The translations under genes and the position numbers were made by a program. 32,986 nucleotides of DNA. Origin: an uncultured Lachnospiraceae bacterium (GTDB lineage Bacteria; Bacillota; Clostridia; Lachnospirales; Lachnospiraceae). The stretch is from the NCBI GenBank assembly GCA_947567595.1, contig CANOMQ010000044.1, positions 1 through 32,986 on the forward strand, written 5' to 3'. The notes below the pieces were generated by a model that was given only the letters and a program-made list of their open reading frames with translations, did no database searches and was not told the DNA's origin. Below, one piece after another: positions 31,038 through 32,986 of this stretch. Within the stretch, counting starts at the first letter, position 1, and the number at the start of each line of letters is the position of its first letter.

Positions 31038-32630
31038 ATGAATATGGAGGAAAAACTCTCTTCGGAAAAGGTGATTGTGATTGACTTTGGTGGTCAATAC
31101 AACCAGTTGGTAGCAAGGCGTGTCAGAGAGTGCAACGTTTATTGTGAAATATATTCATACAAAACGGATATTGAGCAAATTAAGGCGATGAACCCGAAGG
31201 GAATTATCCTTACGGGGGGGCCTAATAGCTGCTATGAGGACAATTCGCCGACATATCAAAAAGAGTTGTTTGAGCTGGGGATTCCGGTGCTGGGGCTTTG
31301 CTATGGTGCGCAGCTTATGATGCACGTGCTTGGCGGCAAGGTGGAAAAGGCGCCGGTGCGTGAGTATGGGAAAATACAGGTTGCGGTGGATAACGCTTCC
31401 GCTTTGTTTTCTGATGTGGCGGAAACGACGGTCTGCTGGATGAGCCATAATGATTATATTTCGCAGGTCGCTCCCGGCTTTTCGATTTGTGCGCATACAG
31501 CGGACTGTCCTGTTGCAGCGGCGGAATGCGCGGAGAAAAGGCTTTATGCAATTCAGTTCCACCCCGAAGTGCTGCATACGGTTGAGGGAACAAAAATGCT
31601 GTATAATTTTGTCCGTGGTATCTGCGGGTGCGCGGGGACTTGGCGCATGGAATCTTTTGTCGAGGAGTCGGTAAAGCAAATTCGGGAAAAGGTCGGGGAA
31701 GGCAAGGTGCTGCTTGCGTTGTCGGGCGGCGTGGATTCGTCGGTGGCGGCAGGGCTGCTGTCGCGCGCGATTGGGAAGCAGCTTACCTGTGTGTTTGTGG
31801 ATCACGGGCTTTTGCGCAAGGACGAGGGGGACGAGGTTGAGGCGGTGTTTGGCGCAAACGGGGATTTTGATTTGAACTTTATCCGCGTCAATGCGCAGGA
31901 GCGGTATTACGCGAAGCTTGCAGGCGTGACGGAGCCGGAGCGCAAGCGCAAGATTATCGGGGAAGAGTTTATCCGTGTGTTTGAGGAGGAAGCGAAGAAG
32001 ATTGGCGCAGTGGATTTCCTTGCACAGGGAACAATTTATCCGGATGTGGTAGAGAGTGGTCTTGGCGGGGAGTCGGCAGTCATTAAGTCGCACCATAATG
32101 TTGGCGGATTGCCGGATTATGTGGATTTTAAAGAGATTATCGAGCCGCTTCGAGATTTGTTTAAGGACGAGGTTCGCAAGGCGGGGTTAGAGCTTGGGAT
32201 ACCGGAGAAGTTGGTGTTCAGGCAGCCGTTTCCGGGACCGGGGCTTGGGATTCGGATTATCGGGGAAGTCACTGCCGAGAAGGTGCGGATTGTGCAGGAT
32301 GCCGATGCAATTTATCGGGAAGAGGTGGACAAAGCGGCTGCGCTGTGCGCAAAAGGAGATGATGCAGCGGTGATGTGGAAGCCGGATCAGTATTTTGCGG
32401 CGCTTACGAATATGCGCAGTGTTGGGGTTATGGGTGATGAGCGGACTTATGACTATGCGGTGGCGCTTCGCGCGGTGAAGACGGTTGATTTTATGACGGC
32501 TGAGGCGGCGGAGATTCCGTTTGCGGTGCTGCAGGTGGTGATGAATCGGGTTATTAATGAGGTGCGGGGGGTTAATCGGGTGTTTTACGATTTGACTAGT
32601 AAGCCGCCGGGGACGATTGAGTTCGAGTGA
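31038..32630 (+). CDS. guaA: GMP synthase (glutamine-hydrolysing)
   Basis: 530-aa enzyme converting XMP, ATP and glutamine to GMP, the last step of guanine nucleotide synthesis. The class I glutaminase domain has its nucleophile C88 in LGLCYGAQ and the His-Glu pair in [10 protein letters not shown]. The ATP-pyrophosphatase domain has PP-loop [13 protein letters not shown] (about residues 227-239). The C-terminal dimerisation domain ends PPGTIEFE, the universal GuaA tail. Four in-frame ATGs lie at the start. 31038 is chosen because GGAGG (31025-31029) is 8 bp upstream, while ATG 31023 precedes that site. It is probably co-transcribed with the kinase, since no terminator lies between them. A bidirectional terminator follows at 32754. 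No guanine riboswitch is visible upstream. Confidence 0.97.
   Translation: MNMEEKLSSEKVIVIDFGGQYNQLVARRVRECNVYCEIYSYKTDIEQIKAMNPKGIILTGGPNSCYEDNSPTYQKELFELGIPVLGLCYGAQLMMHVLGGKVEKAPVREYGKIQVAVDNASALFSDVAETTVCWMSHNDYISQVAPGFSICAHTADCPVAAAECAEKRLYAIQFHPEVLHTVEGTKMLYNFVRGICGCAGTWRMESFVEESVKQIREKVGEGKVLLALSGGVDSSVAAGLLSRAIGKQLTCVFVDHGLLRKDEGDEVEAVFGANGDFDLNFIRVNAQERYYAKLAGVTEPERKRKIIGEEFIRVFEEEAKKIGAVDFLAQGTIYPDVVESGLGGESAVIKSHHNVGGLPDYVDFKEIIEPLRDLFKDEVRKAGLELGIPEKLVFRQPFPGPGLGIRIIGEVTAEKVRIVQDADAIYREEVDKAAALCAKGDDAAVMWKPDQYFAALTNMRSVGVMGDERTYDYAVALRAVKTVDFMTAEAAEIPFAVLQVVMNRVINEVRGVNRVFYDLTSKPPGTIEFE
32611..32630 (+). other. Candidate integration (att) site at the guaA 3' end
   Basis: The last 20 bp of guaA, encoding the conserved TIEFE tail, correspond to the segment used as attachment site by many genomic islands and conjugative elements in bacteria. 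No second copy is visible within this window, so use as att here is inference from location and from the unusual neighbour downstream. Confidence 0.3.
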
Positions 32631-32753
32631 TGAAATGGGCTTTAAGAACCCAGTGTTTATGCGGGTTGCAAGCAAATTTGTTTAGGTGCCGGCAACGATT
32701 TGGCAACATTTTCAACATCACGCACTAAATAATTACATCATTGGCATAAGAAA

Positions 32754-32804
32754 ACCTTGCTGATTTTCAGATATGGAAACTGAATATCGGCAAGGTCTTT
32801 TTTA
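32754..32804. terminator. Bidirectional terminator between guaA and the minus-strand gene
   Basis: ACCTTGCTGATTTTCAG pairs with CTGAATATCGGCAAGGT (17 bp, one mismatch, loop about 9 nt). It is followed by CTTTTTTAT on the plus strand and TTTTCTT on the minus strand. The plus-side T tract touches the stop codon of the minus-strand gene at 32802-32804. Confidence 0.85.
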
Positions 32805-32986
32805 TGCTTTCTTCTTTTTCTGTTTAGATGTTTTCTTTTCTTCTTTTTCGATTTTCTGAAATTCTTCCATAAGCATATCACTGACCGCCTGTGAGGGGAC
32901 TTTCGCCCAATGCTTTGAGGTGTCCAGTTCCGGGTACTTGTACCGCCACTGGTCGTATTCCTCTCTGCTTATCTCGCCCTGTTCCA
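32802..32986 (-). CDS. C-terminal 60 residues of an unidentified protein, cut by window edge
   Basis: Frame open from the right edge of the window to TAA at 32802-32804. It contains EISREEYDQWRYKYPELDT, HWAKVPSQAVSDMLMEEF and a Lys/Glu-rich end (EKEEKKTSKQKKKKA). I have an uncertain recollection of a similar W-R-Y...Y-P...W-A-K-V-P-S block near the ends of recombinases of mobile elements in Clostridia. That would fit a site next to the guaA 3' end, but it cannot be confirmed from 60 residues. The gene reads toward guaA and shares a bidirectional terminator with it. Confidence 0.6.
   Translation of the reverse strand, partial: EQGEISREEYDQWRYKYPELDTSKHWAKVPSQAVSDMLMEEFQKIEKEEKKTSKQKKKKA

Noticed and set aside
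32630-32728. 32-codon plus-strand frame overlapping the guaA stop
   Set aside because: The only support is the TGATGA overlap. It has no family resemblance, and the region may be an element boundary.

Overview
The window reads as chromosome of a low- to mid-GC, motile, anaerobic Firmicute of the Clostridia, most likely Lachnospiraceae (Roseburia/Eubacterium type). The reasons are the order RNase J, MltG-like, TrmR-like, TrhP-like; a type III glutamine synthetase; two chemoreceptors; ECF sigma/anti-sigma pairs; strong GGAGG ribosome binding sites; and no outer-membrane genes. This placement rests on gene content and family knowledge, not on a search.

Layout. Positions 1-5383 (+) hold a 5'-truncated RNase J gene, a short MltG-like membrane protein and the trmR-trhP pair expected to make 5-methoxyuridine at tRNA position 34. 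A small membrane protein and a broken dinD follow. Positions 5780-7891 hold glnN (GS III). Positions 8105-9579 hold a RelE-type toxin with a downstream antitoxin-like gene, a tRNA-Gln(CTG) with its own promoter and terminator, and a macrodomain protein. An HD phosphohydrolase and a MATE exporter follow (9634-11838). A 200-bp intergenic region full of stem-loops separates these from a minus-strand ECF sigma/anti-sigma operon (12041-13457).

Positions 13706-18887 form a sensory and cytoskeletal block: a soluble zinc-binding (CZB) chemoreceptor diverges from a membrane chemoreceptor, which is followed by a bactofilin and a GNAT acetyltransferase. Next are a small Cys-motif protein (-) and an orphan 199-aa protein (+) preceded by a good sigma-D-like (motility) promoter. 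Positions 20646-24023 (-) hold a MacB/FtsX-type ABC transporter with an intrinsic terminator and a palindrome in its leader. Behind it lie a Phd/ParE-type toxin-antitoxin operon, a PNPOx-fold flavoprotein and an uncharacterised protein whose frame runs into the PNPOx gene.

The most unusual block is 26601-27725. It encodes a secreted His/Cys-rich 86-aa peptide, then a minimal ECF sigma factor that appears to lack its inter-domain linker, then a 70-residue anti-sigma-like protein that lacks a membrane segment and ends in a His-rich tail. A metal-responsive regulatory cassette is a reasonable hypothesis but is unproven. It is followed by a 1050-aa soluble hybrid histidine kinase with its own promoter, then guaA. 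The 3' end of guaA is a known type of integration site, and the window closes with the C-terminus of a minus-strand protein that may belong to an inserted element.
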